Shown: positions 53,445 through 62,569 of the stretch, piece by piece | Numbering within the stretch: position 1 is the first letter of the stretch | How the letters are laid out: every line of letters starts with the position of its first letter | Assembly (NCBI RefSeq): GCF_002551815.1 | Contig: NZ_NVPR01000044.1 | Coordinates: forward strand, 16,721 to 80,720 | Reading direction: 5' to 3' | Length of the DNA stretch: 64,000 nucleotides | Source of the DNA: Bacillus sp. AFS098217 | Lineage (GTDB): Bacteria > Bacillota > Bacilli > Bacillales > Bacillaceae_G | Translations under genes and position numbers: made by a program | The notes under the pieces: generated by a model | Seen by the model: only the letters and a program-made list of their open reading frames with translations | Told to the model about the DNA's origin: nothing | Database searches by the model: none

Positions 53445-54449
53445 TTATCTATTTAACATAACACTGTAATAGCGCATTGCTTTTAATGATCCTTTCACCT
53501 CAAATGTCCCTTTCTTGATTAAAGCCTGTAAGCGATATTCTAGAAAAACATCTCCCACTACTTGCTCTATATGTCCAAGTGCTTCTCCAATTACCCGCGC
53601 TGCTTTATAGAAAGCTTTATCTGCTCCTATTCGTTTCGCGCACTCAACAATAAAATCATCAAAATAATCTTCTTGTACAGCATGCACTGCACTATCTTTC
53701 CAGATTCGTAATAACTCTGTACTAGTAGATAGAACTTCCCATTCTTTTTCGAGTGCTGTTCGAGTCTCTTCAGCTAAAAATGACTTTTCTCCATATTTCT
53801 TAAGAATAATTGCTAAATTCTTTGATGATAGTTCTCCCGTTCCACGTATGCCGTACTCTGTTTCTAATAGTTTTCTATGAGCCTCTGAAGTATTGATGAT
53901 TCTAATATTTTTCTTATTCTTCAACTCGGCAAGCACAAAACAAAGTCCTACATGTTCATGAGCATTATCCGCTTTCCAAATTGTAATTGGTGTATCGTTT
54001 GAAATGGACTGTATTTCTTCTAATGAATGAATCAAACTCGGTAAGTATTCTTCTTCAAAATAAAAATCATATGAGTTTAAGTTGTTGGATAACCATTGCT
54101 GGCGAGCAACCTGACCTGACTTTAAACCCAATTGATGAATGGGACCGACAGAAAATGCGTCAGAGAATGAAATGACATAGTCTTGATTAAAACCTTCTTC
54201 TTTCAGTATGTGTTTTAAACAACCTGCTGGTGAATCACCGAATGCAATATGTACATGTTTACTATCTAAAATATTTAATTTTGGTTTTTGAGATTCAATC
54301 AATTGTTTTGGTATTTCCGCCAACATTTTGATCGTTTCTTCATCTTTATTTTTTTCTATTAATTCAAGTTGGAGTAGAATGAGGTGAAGTAAAGATCTCA
54401 CTTCTTCCTCTGGCATGCTATCAATGACTTGACTTAACTTATCTTTCAT
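53445..54449 (-). CDS. DUF1835 family protein
   Basis: About 334 residues starting MKDKLSQVIDSMPEEEVRSL from ATG 54449 (GAGGG nearby); an upstream extension is not supported. The N-terminal helix bundle is followed by the DUF1835 core: LDSKHVHIAFGDSPAGCLKH, VISFSDAFSVGPIHQLG and DTPITIWKADNAHEHVGLCF. A DUF3658-type C-terminal part follows (RIIGADKAFY-like region). The family is common in Bacillus, sometimes in resistance or biocontrol contexts, but has no established function. Confidence 0.85.
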   Translation of the reverse strand: MKDKLSQVIDSMPEEEVRSLLHLILLQLELIEKNKDEETIKMLAEIPKQLIESQKPKLNILDSKHVHIAFGDSPAGCLKHILKEEGFNQDYVISFSDAFSVGPIHQLGLKSGQVARQQWLSNNLNSYDFYFEEEYLPSLIHSLEEIQSISNDTPITIWKADNAHEHVGLCFVLAELKNKKNIRIINTSEAHRKLLETEYGIRGTGELSSKNLAIILKKYGEKSFLAEETRTALEKEWEVLSTSTELLRIWKDSAVHAVQEDYFDDFIVECAKRIGADKAFYKAARVIGEALGHIEQVVGDVFLEYRLQALIKKGTFEVKGSLKAMRYYSVMLNR

Positions 54450-54513
54450 GTATTTCCCTCTATTCATTTCTAAAATCATGTAGTTTATAGTGTGACATAG
54501 ATTTAGATTGCTT

Positions 54514-54930
54514 TTATTTAATAATTGCCAGGAGAAATGAAACAGATAAAAAAGCACAAAGCGGGATAAATAACATCGTATCCATTTTGGCGAAATACGT
54601 ATCTTTTTTTCTCTTAAAAATGCCGAAATAGTTAAACTCACCAATTACCCTTATCACAAACACAAACATACAAATCCAAGAACCGATTTGAACGAAAACA
54701 TATGGAATGGATAAAACAAGGATATTGGCCTGCAATAATAAAAGTACCGCTGCTATACTTAACAAAAGAGCAACCAATAACGTTCCTCCAGTACTGGGTG
54801 TAAAAGCCTTTTTACCAGATTCAGTTGGGATCACAGCATGTGTGCCCCATTTCCCTCCGAATGCCCAGTAGACGTGTAGTAAGCTAATGCAAAATAAGAG
54901 ACATGCTGAGATGGTAATGATAATGAGCAT
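54514..54930 (-). CDS. DUF3995 family membrane protein
   Basis: About 138 residues from ATG 54930 (GGAGGTG just upstream); the longer frame to 54978 lacks a ribosome site. Four hydrophobic segments are seen, with LLHVYWAFGGKWGTHAVIPT after the first. This is the conserved motif of the DUF3995 family. Function unknown. It is a neighbour of the DUF6933 gene upstream (56 bases apart). Confidence 0.85.
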   Translation of the reverse strand: MLIIITISACLLFCISLLHVYWAFGGKWGTHAVIPTESGKKAFTPSTGGTLLVALLLSIAAVLLLLQANILVLSIPYVFVQIGSWICMFVFVIRVIGEFNYFGIFKRKKDTYFAKMDTMLFIPLCAFLSVSFLLAIIK

Positions 54931-54986
54931 TGTTAACACCTCCGTCAATTTATAATGCTTCTTAAGAACACTCTCCAAATAAAAAT

Positions 54987-55514
54987 TTATTTATCTAGCA
55001 AAAATTGTTGATTAAGGGCATCTCTCATCATTTCAACTGGTTGTTTTGATAACTTCAGCATATATATATGATTAAGATTTTGATTCATCTCCGCTAAATC
55101 TATAAACTCCTGCTGCTTTTCTACTAACTCATAATAAAAATAATGATCTACAGCAAAAATGGACTCATTTATTTGTGAAAGAATACTACGATTATTCGTT
55201 GCTGCATATTGTACAATTGAATCATGATTTAAGTATTGTTCAATCATTTCTGGCTCAATGCCATCTAATAATAAACATGTTGTTAAATTCTTCTTAAATA
55301 CAAGATCTAAGTTTTGCAAGTCTTTCTTTAATACCCCGTAAATAACAAAGTGGTACCTTGTAGCGTTATTCATAATCATTACACATTTTTTTCGTCCAAT
55401 TTTAAAAAGGTTTGCATGCCAACAATATAGTGGATTGAAATCGGCAGTATCTACTTTTTGAACTTTTATTTTCATTTCATCGGCTAATTTTTTTGTACAT
55501 TGGATAAGTTGCAT
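54987..55514 (-). CDS. DUF6933-type protein
   Basis: A 175-residue protein beginning MQLIQCTKKLADEMKIKVQK. CWHANLFKIGRKKCVMIMNN is the hallmark of the DUF6933 family, followed by YHFVIYGVLKKDLQNLDLVF. The C-terminal half is helical. Family function is unknown. A AGGAAAA-type site is near the ATG. It sits upstream of DUF3995 on the same strand. Confidence 0.75.
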   Translation of the reverse strand: MQLIQCTKKLADEMKIKVQKVDTADFNPLYCWHANLFKIGRKKCVMIMNNATRYHFVIYGVLKKDLQNLDLVFKKNLTTCLLLDGIEPEMIEQYLNHDSIVQYAATNNRSILSQINESIFAVDHYFYYELVEKQQEFIDLAEMNQNLNHIYMLKLSKQPVEMMRDALNQQFLLDK

Positions 55515-55588
55515 ATTATTTTTCCTTTCTTTCTACGTTAACAATTCTATTTTCAGTCATATGTATTTCTTACACGAAAAATTATTCA

Positions 55589-55897
55589 TTAAGAAAAATT
55601 CATCCATCTTCTATAATGTTCTTTTTTCATGTCTTGTTCGGTAAACATATTTAATTCTTTTTTAGCTTGAAAAATAAGAAACTCGTCATTCATTAAATTA
55701 TGAAACATGGACCATATTTTTTGATTCTTCTTATGAAAATCATGAATAAGTTCTGTTAGTTTATAATACGGTAACTTTCCTTCTTTCCATTCTAAGAAAT
55801 TTAGTGAAAGTTTTTCAAGTTCAGCTTCCGTTAATGTTTTATGATATAGATTCACAATTTCCAAATCTCTCTTGCGTTCTGCTTTTGATTTTTCCAT
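55589..55897 (-). CDS. 102-aa hypothetical protein, highly charged helical
   Basis: A protein with a helical, charged composition: MEKSKAERKRDLEIVNLYHK, then LTEAELEKLSLNFLEWKEGK, with FHKKNQKIWSMFHNLMNDEF further on. GGAGG precedes the ATG closely. I do not recognise a family. It lies between the brxL relic and DUF6933. It could be a former accessory gene of the same accessory region. Confidence 0.6.
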   Translation of the reverse strand: MEKSKAERKRDLEIVNLYHKTLTEAELEKLSLNFLEWKEGKLPYYKLTELIHDFHKKNQKIWSMFHNLMNDEFLIFQAKKELNMFTEQDMKKEHYRRWMNFS

Positions 55898-55977
55898 CGT
55901 ACTCGCTTTCCTCCTAAAACATAATAAGCAGTCACCTTTTATATACCTCGATGACTGCTTATTATGATTATATTCAC

Positions 55978-57058
55978 TTATTCCACACCTAAAGCCTTAA
56001 ACACAGCATCCTCAGCACTCTGATAAAATGCAATTTGAAACTTAGCAAATAATTCCGGTGGAACGGTTGGAATATCAACAGCGGCTGTCATTGGAAGAAG
56101 AATTTTCTTAGCGCCTGAATCAAAACAAACTTGTAGTACCTTTGCTAATTCTTCTATCTTATTCATCGTACCACTTATACTAATAGATCCTAACACAACC
56201 ATTTGACTTTGCACAGGTTTATTTAAAGTACCAGAACATAATGCAATAAATGCTGCAAGCGATAATTCGCTAGTTAAGTCAACACCATGAATATTTTGAA
56301 TGTGCATGAAATAATCTTTCGTTGTTGTACTAATTGTGCTGCTAATGTTTTTATTATTTGCTTTAAAGAATCGAAAAGCAGTGTCAATGCTTTCTTTTGC
56401 ATCGCGATCCGAATTTAATCCTGTTCTTTCAAATTTACCACTACCGTTTACAACTTCTGTTTCTAACTTATAAGTACCAATCATCCCTGTTTTCCCACGA
56501 GCAACAGTATAAATATGCTCAGATTTGTTTATCCCCTCTGGAATTAACGTTCCCCCGCCTTGTTCCGAAACAGATACAAACTCTTCATTCATCGTTTCAT
56601 TATCAATGTAAGAAAAATTAACATCGTAATGTTCCATTCCGCCAATTTTCTTTAATTGTTCTTTTACTCGTCTTCGTCCTACTAATGCATAACGAAGTAC
56701 TTCTTCTACATCATCTTTTGTATAATCGCCGTTTGGATATAACAGTTTAATCAAACCAGAAACAGTTTTCCGCACTGCGATAACATCACGTTGATTCACG
56801 TTGTTTCCCAATCTAAAGAATTTATCAAGTGCATCCGAGAAAGAACGTTTACGCATTTCTCTTAAAAATTCAGCTAAATGATGGAGTTTGGAGAAATCTC
56901 TTTATAAATATGAGATTTCCCCGTTCCTCTTGGTCCAAGTTCACACAAGTTATAATTATTTTCTACAAGCGGCTCCATACCTGTAGAACGAATTAAAACA
57001 TCAATCCATTCTTCTCAATTATTTCCTTATAAAATCTCTCAATAATTAAAATATCCAT
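55978..57058 (-). pseudogene. brxL: brxL (BREX Lon-like protease) relic
   Basis: The intact-looking 3' part (start about 56856) is the C-terminal Lon-like half of BrxL: MRKRSFSDALDKFFRLGNNV, NQRDVIAVRKTVSGLIKLLY, GGGTLIPEGINKSEHIYTVA, then FALGVE-type end (DAVFKALGVE). Upstream in another frame are WIDVLIRSTGMEPLVENNYN, then CELGPRGTGKSHIYKEISPN with the Walker A motif. The N-terminal third, a short stretch after GMEP, and a long middle (between ISPNSI and HLAEFLREMRKR, roughly 130 residues) are missing, with frame changes. No other BREX gene is in the window. This is a decayed defence gene. Confidence 0.85.
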
Positions 57059-57078
57059 ATCTTAATTATTATACAGCA

Positions 57079-57127
57079 AAAAACCCGCAACACCCCATCC
57101 ATTACATGAAGGGTATTGCGGGTTCAG
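57079..57127 (-). terminator. Terminator of the 255-aa membrane protein gene
   Basis: AACCCGCAAcACCC and GGGTaTTGCGGGTT around a 15-base loop, followed on the minus strand by TTTTTTG. Confidence 0.88.
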
Positions 57128-57148
57128 ATATTTATATAAGCATTTTCT

Positions 57149-57916
57149 TTATGCGTTATAATGATTTCTTCTGCGTTCCATTCTTGTTTGGCCTTGTGTT
57201 GTTTCTGTTTTCTGATGTTGGTACTCTGTAGGCACCGTATGATACGTTGGAGCTCTTTCTTCACGATTTGGTTCATACGTACGTATTTCTTTTGATTTAG
57301 CAGATTTCCCGCCGAATTTTAACATCTTAACTTTTAATCTCGGCAAACTCGGAATACGAATCTTAAATGTAGGCTTAATTCGTTTCTTTTTTTGTTTGAA
57401 TAGATTTGTTGTTCCTTGTTTTTCATTACTATTGTTACGATTTAGTGCGTATGCAAGCAATCCACCAAGTATAAAGCCTACTACTAGTATAAGTAGATAC
57501 AATCGTTCTGTAGTCAGTAAGTTCATAATACGCCCAAGAACTGCTAATGATTGGATTTGTTTTATATCCCATAGTAAAGCTCCCCATAATGCAAGTAAAC
57601 CTAAAGTAATTGCATATGTACGGAATCGGAACACGAATGGAATCAAAGCAATACATGCTGCAATTTTTGCATTTGCTAGTAACGAGCTAGTTGTTACGTA
57701 TTGATTCCAAATTGCCATAAGGAGTGTGATAAATGCCGCATAAGCTAACCAACTACATATCCGTGAATGCATTCGTTTTGCATAGTAACTTCCGAAACTA
57801 GTGAAAAATAATAATCCCCCGATAAACAATGACAATTCTAAAGGGATTTGCTTCATAAAACCCGCAATTGGAAACAAGCAGCTGAGCAGCATTAACAGTA
57901 CATCAAGTTTCTTCAT
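57149..57916 (-). CDS. Membrane protein with basic C-terminal tail, function unknown
   Basis: A 255-residue protein with about six hydrophobic segments in residues 1-165 (VLLMLLSCLFPIAGFMKQIP, LSLFIGGLLFFTSFGSYYAK, LWGALLWDIKQIQSLAVLG, LILVVGFILGGLLAYALNRN). A long basic cytoplasmic tail of about 85 residues rich in K and R follows (FKQKKKRIKPTFKIRIPSLP, RLKVKMLKFGG). The tail resembles RNA- or membrane-surface-binding regions of unknown proteins. AAGGGATGAG precedes the ATG. Standing alone with a strong terminator. Confidence 0.7.
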   Translation of the reverse strand: MKKLDVLLMLLSCLFPIAGFMKQIPLELSLFIGGLLFFTSFGSYYAKRMHSRICSWLAYAAFITLLMAIWNQYVTTSSLLANAKIAACIALIPFVFRFRTYAITLGLLALWGALLWDIKQIQSLAVLGRIMNLLTTERLYLLILVVGFILGGLLAYALNRNNSNEKQGTTNLFKQKKKRIKPTFKIRIPSLPRLKVKMLKFGGKSAKSKEIRTYEPNREERAPTYHTVPTEYQHQKTETTQGQTRMERRRNHYNA

Positions 57917-58137
57917 AATTTCTCATCCCTTTCAATTTTTTAGCTTCTATATCGTAAAGCAAATGTTGTTGTTTTTCTAGCATTCCTCACTTCTAAATAA
58001 TCACAATACAAAGGCATGTTTCATAGCTTAATACTACTATTCCTAAAAGACATCTTAATCCTGCTTACATCAAAAGTAAACAAAAAAACAAAACTATAAT
58101 TGACAATAGATAACTACATTTGTATACAGAAATGACA
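57917..58137. other. Intergenic stretch upstream of the membrane protein gene
   Basis: About 220 bases without gene; it ends at the tenA terminator. Nothing recognised. Confidence 0.5.
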
Positions 58138-58169
58138 AATCCCGCTATTTATGGATTAGCGGGATTTTC
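58138..58169 (-). terminator. Terminator of tenA
   Basis: AAATCCCGCTA and TAGCGGGATTT around an 8-base loop, T-rich on the minus strand. Confidence 0.85.
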
Positions 58170-58227
58170 AAATTATCTTAAAGAATGATACCTCTTTTTA
58201 TTCATATCTGATTATAACTATTCCGAC

Positions 58228-58917
58228 TTATAGAGTTACATCTTCTGCTTTTTCATTCACTGGCCACTTTTCTAATGTATAAGCCATTTCCCAAAACGAG
58301 TATTCATATTGACTACTAATAACAAAGTGTTGTTTCATACGCTTACGATCGACTTCTGTTACTGTCGCAGCAATCCTATCTAATCGTGCGATTTGTTCTT
58401 CCACTAAAGTACGGAACCAATCCGATCCATATGCTGCAATCCATTCTCGATAAATCGGTTCTTCAGGCTTACATTCTTTCAAGCGTTCACCAATTTCATA
58501 ATAAAGCCAATAACATGGTAAAATTGCTGCAATAATGTCTCCTAAATGCCCTTCATAAGCAGCACGATACATGTGTGATGTGTACGCATAAGCAGTTGGC
58601 GCTGGAACAAAAGAAGCCTTTTCTTCTTCAGTGATTCCTAATTTTTTTGCAAAATTCTCATGCAGTGATAATTCAGCTTGATATGTATTTTGTGCATGAT
58701 GCGCCATACGAGCTGTTGTTTCTAATTCAATAGCTTTTGCCGCTCCTAACGTTTGTACTCTAGCAAAATGACTTAAATAATATGAATCTTGTAATACATA
58801 ATAGCGGAAACTAGATAAATCTAACGTTCCTTCCCCTAATTTTTTTACAAATGGATGCTGGAAACTTGCTTCCCAAATTGGATGAACTTCTTTACGTAAT
58901 AGCTGTGAAAATGACAT
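58228..58917 (-). CDS. tenA: Thiaminase II / aminopyrimidine aminohydrolase TenA
   Basis: A 229-residue all-helical TenA protein. Conserved active-site residues are D44 (YYVLQDSYYLSHF), nucleophile C135 (ILPCYWLYYEIG) and E205 (SSQYEYSFWEMAY), at the same numbers as B. subtilis TenA. The enzyme hydrolyses aminopyrimidine from degraded thiamine for salvage into HMP. The TPP riboswitch upstream (59109-59202) on the same strand supports thiamine regulation. GGAGGGATTT precedes the ATG. The rest of the thiamine operon is not in the window. Terminator at 58138. Confidence 0.93.
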   Translation of the reverse strand: MSFSQLLRKEVHPIWEASFQHPFVKKLGEGTLDLSSFRYYVLQDSYYLSHFARVQTLGAAKAIELETTARMAHHAQNTYQAELSLHENFAKKLGITEEEKASFVPAPTAYAYTSHMYRAAYEGHLGDIIAAILPCYWLYYEIGERLKECKPEEPIYREWIAAYGSDWFRTLVEEQIARLDRIAATVTEVDRKRMKQHFVISSQYEYSFWEMAYTLEKWPVNEKAEDVTL

Positions 58918-59044
58918 TTAAATCCCTCCGATGAATATGTATAAAATTTCTTATTAGTCAATTACTAACGATTCAACTACTTAGTCCAAATCTAAATGAA
59001 ATTTCTCTTAATATAGGTACTCAGTATAGAAATGATCAATATAA

Positions 59045-59079
59045 AAACCACTTTCTTTAGACAAGTAAAAAAAGTGGTT
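59045..59079 (-). terminator. Riboswitch terminator in the tenA leader
   Basis: AAAACCACTTT and AAAGTGGTTT around a 13-base loop, between the TPP aptamer and tenA; T-run on the minus strand. Off when TPP is bound, by analogy with known TPP switches. Confidence 0.85.
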
Positions 59080-59108
59080 TGGACATTATAAATATCATTT
59101 TCTGTCAC

Positions 59109-59202
59109 TTCCACTTCCCTACGCTGGTATGAGCCAGATCAGGTCCCAAGGGTCTCAAAAGTACTCTTTGATCTCAGCCTATATAGGCACCCCTAGCGGA
59201 TA
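59109..59202 (-). promoter_or_regulatory. TPP (thiamine pyrophosphate) riboswitch, THI element
   Basis: The minus strand carries the conserved THI-box parts in order: TAGGGGTGCC, GGCTGAGATCA, GAGACCCTTGGGACCTGATC, GGCTCATACCAGCGTAGGGAA. These match the pyrimidine- and pyrophosphate-sensor helices of TPP aptamers. Binding of TPP would favour the terminator at 59045-59079 and turn tenA down. Confidence 0.95.
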
Positions 59203-59276
59203 GATAATAACTATGTAGTTTTGATATTCATCATAGCACAATTCAGAAAACAGTCAAATATATGAGTATAGAAGTA

Positions 59277-59999
59277 TCAGTTATTTAGTCCTACTAATTT
59301 TTCAATCTGTTCCTTCACATTCAAATCACAAACACCGCCGTGATAACAAATCACTCTCTCAATATCAAATTCTAAAAATCTTCTAAGCGATTCTGTAGCT
59401 GTTTTCATATCTGGTGTTGTTCGCGGAACAGGCCCGTTTAAATTTCCACCAACATATACCATAGCGTCACCTGTGATTAATGTTTTATGCTTTTCACTAT
59501 ATAAACTAATATGTCCCGGCGTATGCCCTGGTGTATGAATGACTTCAATGCCTCCAACAAAGGGCAATCTTTGTCCATCTTTTAATGTTTGATTTACTTT
59601 TGCTTTAGGAGGATTTTTATATAGAAATTGCATAACTTCTGGAAGTGCTTCCCACTGATCTTTACTCATTTTACTTGGATCTGTTTTCATTAAATGCAAT
59701 TGCCCTTCAATATATGGCTTATCTAGTTCATGTGCGTACACTTCAATAGATTGATCTGCTTTCTGTTGTATTTCAGGAAGACTTCCAATATGGTCTATAT
59801 CTTGATGAGTTAAAATAATTGCTTTTAACTGTTCAAAAGGAACACCAACATCATTCATCGCATCATGAATTTGCTTTAATTGTCCTGGCATACCAGTATC
59901 GACTAATATAGCTTCTTTTTCATCCCAAAGTAATGTTGGATTTAATTCAAATCCTTGGATTTTTAATTCTAAAACTGCCAGTCCATTTTCTATTTTCAT
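59277..59999 (-). CDS. Metallo-beta-lactamase fold hydrolase
   Basis: About 240 residues from ATG 59999, with GAGGAGG 7 bases upstream; the longer frame to 60080 lacks support. The metal-binding motif HxHxDH is present as T-H-Q-D-I-D-H-IG, with the second histidine replaced by aspartate. VIHTPGHTPGHISLYSEKHK gives the later metal histidine, and TLITGDAMVYVGGNLNGPVP gives the aspartate. The metal site may hold one or two ions. Members include lactonases and glyoxalase II-like enzymes; the substrate is unknown. A TTGACA/TATGAT promoter lies 95 bases upstream. Confidence 0.88.
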   Translation of the reverse strand: MKIENGLAVLELKIQGFELNPTLLWDEKEAILVDTGMPGQLKQIHDAMNDVGVPFEQLKAIILTHQDIDHIGSLPEIQQKADQSIEVYAHELDKPYIEGQLHLMKTDPSKMSKDQWEALPEVMQFLYKNPPKAKVNQTLKDGQRLPFVGGIEVIHTPGHTPGHISLYSEKHKTLITGDAMVYVGGNLNGPVPRTTPDMKTATESLRRFLEFDIERVICYHGGVCDLNVKEQIEKLVGLNN

Positions 60000-60094
60000 G
60001 TTACATTTCCTCCTCGATACATAGATTAGTGAAGTTATTGCTCTTACTAAAATGTAACACGCTAGAGGAAAAAACGTCAATCAACAAATAATTA

Positions 60095-60123
60095 ATCATA
60101 ACACAAAAATAATTATTTGTCAA
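60095..60123 (-). promoter_or_regulatory. Sigma-A-type promoter of the metallo-hydrolase gene
   Basis: On the minus strand TTGACA (60118-60123) and TATGAT (60095-60100) with a 17-base spacer. A palindrome ACAAATAATTA/TAATTATTTGT (60083-60120 region) overlaps it and could be an operator. Confidence 0.75.
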
Positions 60124-60173
60124 TATTTTTTCGTTGTGATTCTCATTTTATTAAAAACTGATCTTCTTTTTTA

Positions 60174-61199
60174 TCACATATCTTTTCGATACAAATTAAT
60201 CAAATCTTTCAACGCCGCAGCAGCTGCCCCTCTTGGATTTGATGCACCTCCAATGGAAGTAACTTTACCCATCGTATCTGTATGGAAGGTGACTCCTTTT
60301 TCTGTTCCATTGACATTAGCAAGCGGATGATCTTGATTCAATTCGCATGGACCTACTTTTAATTTAACAATTCCAGAACTATCTTTATATGCTGTAGCTA
60401 TTAATTTTAGAGATTTGTTCTTTTCCTTTGCTTTTTGGATTTCTTGCTTTGTAATATGTTCTATTCCTTTTACAGATATATCATCCAGTGAATATTCTGT
60501 TTGTAACAAGCTATTTGCCAATAATAATAGTTTACAAGCGCTGTCCATACCATTTATGTCTATTGTAGGATTCGTTTCAGCAATTCCTTGTTCCTTTGCT
60601 TCCTGCAATGCTTGTTGAAAAGTTATATTTTCTTCATCCATTTTTGTAAGGATATAATTCGTTGTCCCATTCAATATACCTTCTATCTTTTCAATTTGGC
60701 ATCCTGCTAGGCTAAATTGTCCAATATCTAATGTAGGTAATGCTGCGGCAGTCGCACCGCTATAACGAATACGCACATTTTTCGACTTTGCTTTTTCTTT
60801 TATTTCTTTCCAATTTGTAACAAGTGCACCCTTCGAAATGCATACAACATCCATTTCATGTTGGATTGCTTTTTGGATGTAATACTTTGCAGGTTCGCCA
60901 TTTTGTAAGTTAGTAGGCGTTGCCTCAATTAGTACATTACCATTCCATATCATTTCCGCTTTTGCCTTCGGATCATATACTACATAATTTCCTAACGCAT
61001 TCGTGCCTATTCCAAAAGTAAGAAGTTGTTCTAGGTGTAAACCGTTACCATCATAAATAGATACATCCCGCCCAACAATCCCTACTATTAAAAATTCGAT
61101 ATGATACCTTTCTTTTAAAGTAAATGATTTCTCATACACTAAACGTACAAGTTCTTTACTCACCGCTCCATACCCTGTTAAAACGACTTTTATTTTCAT
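60174..61199 (-). CDS. Homoserine dehydrogenase-like protein (no ACT domain)
   Basis: A 341-residue homoserine dehydrogenase-family protein. The N-terminal Rossmann fold is VVLTGYGAVSKELVRLVYEK (G-x-G-x-V). VCISKGALVTNWKEIKEKAK and RIRYSGATAAALPTLDIGQF carry the catalytic region. The motif KIEGILNGTTNYILTKMDEE and the later IDINGMDSACKLLLLANSLL are typical. The C-terminal ACT regulatory domain of bacterial Hom is missing. It reduces aspartate semialdehyde to homoserine if active. Nearby genes do not form a threonine/methionine operon, so a side role is also possible. Confidence 0.85.
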   Translation of the reverse strand: MKIKVVLTGYGAVSKELVRLVYEKSFTLKERYHIEFLIVGIVGRDVSIYDGNGLHLEQLLTFGIGTNALGNYVVYDPKAKAEMIWNGNVLIEATPTNLQNGEPAKYYIQKAIQHEMDVVCISKGALVTNWKEIKEKAKSKNVRIRYSGATAAALPTLDIGQFSLAGCQIEKIEGILNGTTNYILTKMDEENITFQQALQEAKEQGIAETNPTIDINGMDSACKLLLLANSLLQTEYSLDDISVKGIEHITKQEIQKAKEKNKSLKLIATAYKDSSGIVKLKVGPCELNQDHPLANVNGTEKGVTFHTDTMGKVTSIGGASNPRGAAAAALKDLINLYRKDM

Positions 61200-61462
61200 G
61201 TTATTCCCCTCAATTCTCTTGGTGTGAACCTATTAATTCCCCATATCTCCATCATAATATTCTATTTGTGGTATTGCATTAGCTAATTTTTAAAATAAAT
61301 AGTTTTATAAAACAATCGAATGAAATAGATCTAATGAAAATAGAAATGCTAATACTTTTTATTTATTGTTCTCCTTTTCTTTAAAAATAAACTTGTAAAA
61401 GCACTAAGTTTATTTTCCTTACATAAACTTTACTATAATACTTCCAGAAAGGTGGTACACGT

Positions 61463-61891
61463 ATGCCTCTTATTCCCTACACTGAAAGTGATGTTGATTT
61501 GTTAGCACGTTTAATTCGTGCGGAGGCTGAAGGTGAAGGACCACAAGGCGAACAACTTGTCGGTTGCGTTGTAGTAAACCGTGTATACTGTGATTGCTTA
61601 GATTTCAAACAAATACGTACTGTACATGATGCAGTGTATCAAAGCCCAGGTGGATTTGAAGCAGTGCAGTATGGATATTTTTATCAACGTGCTCGTGAGT
61701 CAGAAAAAGACATAGCAAGACGCGTCTTACAAGGTGAATGGCGCTGGCCGGCAAGATGGTCCCTTTGGTATTTCCGTCCGACAGGCAGTTGTCCACCAGA
61801 ATGGTATAATCAGCCATTTGCAGGACAATTTAAAAGACATTGTTTTTATGAACCAACTGGTGATGAATGTCCGAAAATGTATACGAGATGA
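61463..61891 (+). CDS. cwlJ: Spore cortex-lytic enzyme CwlJ
   Basis: A 142-residue SleB/CwlJ-type hydrolase. The fold begins LLARLIRAEAEGEGPQGEQL, where E21 is the likely catalytic acid. It continues GCVVVNRVYCDCLDFKQIRT, DAVYQSPGGFEAVQYGYFYQ and WSLWYFRPTGSCPPEWYNQP. CwlJ acts in the spore coat and degrades muramic-lactam-containing cortex during Ca-DPA germination. No signal peptide is present, as expected for a protein made in the mother cell. No gerQ gene follows it, so it is probably the CwlJ2-type paralogue. AAAGGTGG precedes the ATG. Confidence 0.93.
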   Translation: MPLIPYTESDVDLLARLIRAEAEGEGPQGEQLVGCVVVNRVYCDCLDFKQIRTVHDAVYQSPGGFEAVQYGYFYQRARESEKDIARRVLQGEWRWPARWSLWYFRPTGSCPPEWYNQPFAGQFKRHCFYEPTGDECPKMYTR

Positions 61892-61926
61892 AAATTTACG
61901 ATCTATAATCTATCAGTTACAATCTT

Positions 61927-61967
61927 AAAAACACAAGGATTTGTATTCGCAAGTCCTTGTGTTTTTA
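61927..61967 (+). terminator. Terminator of cwlJ
   Basis: TAAAAACACAAGGA and TCCTTGTGTTTTTA around a 14-base loop. Confidence 0.9.
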
Positions 61968-62035
61968 GTTATGTTATTAACAAATTTATTTAACTTGTAT
62001 TTGAAGTGCTACGTTACTTACTGTCAGAAATCTAA

Positions 62036-62251
62036 TCATGACACTAATTTTTCAATACCTATTACATAAATAAGCAAATGAGGACCGTCCGATTTATTAA
62101 TAGTAAATCTATACCGACATACACCCCCTCTTTTTAGATGGGAGAGAGGATCTGGCCATTCATAGAAGCGGTCAAGTCCTTTTTCTGCCACATGCGAAGT
62201 AAAAACAGAAAGAACAAACGAGCGGAGGTTACTTTTTATTCTACATAGCAA
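62036..62251 (-). CDS. Small ORF of uncertain status, 71 aa
   Basis: A minus-strand frame reading AEKGLDRFYEWPDPLSHLKR and GGVCRYRFTINKSDGPHLLI, ending VIGIEKLVS. The beta-strand-like pattern RYRFTI...HLLIYVIG is protein-like, but no ribosome binding site precedes the ATG and the region is otherwise empty (61.9-62.5 kb). It may be the tail of a lost gene. No family recognised. Confidence 0.35.
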   Translation of the reverse strand: MLCRIKSNLRSFVLSVFTSHVAEKGLDRFYEWPDPLSHLKRGGVCRYRFTINKSDGPHLLIYVIGIEKLVS

Positions 62252-62569
62252 GAATTTAGATGTCGAAAAATTAAAATAGATTTATATAATACTAAGGGGT
62301 ACTTTTTGATTCCACCGTTGATGCCTAACTTTTCTGAATCGAAAGGTTTATTACAATTTTTATCGAATTGTATATAAGTCCATTTGATAGAAAGAAAAAA
62401 TCGCTAGAACAATTAGAATGCAGTATCAGTGTCTAAATTAAGGAAATGTCTTCACTAAAATGAATAAACATCATTTTTCGAAAAATTTGTACACTGAATA
62501 AAAACAAGAGTCAAAGACTGTGTCTAACTTATTAGTTTATTTAATCATAGGAAACTGTAGGTGAACAAA
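62252..62569. other. Intergenic gap before the methyltransferase gene
   Basis: About 320 AT-rich bases; no gene or RNA structure recognised. The right end contains the methyltransferase ribosome site (TAGGTGA). Confidence 0.45.
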
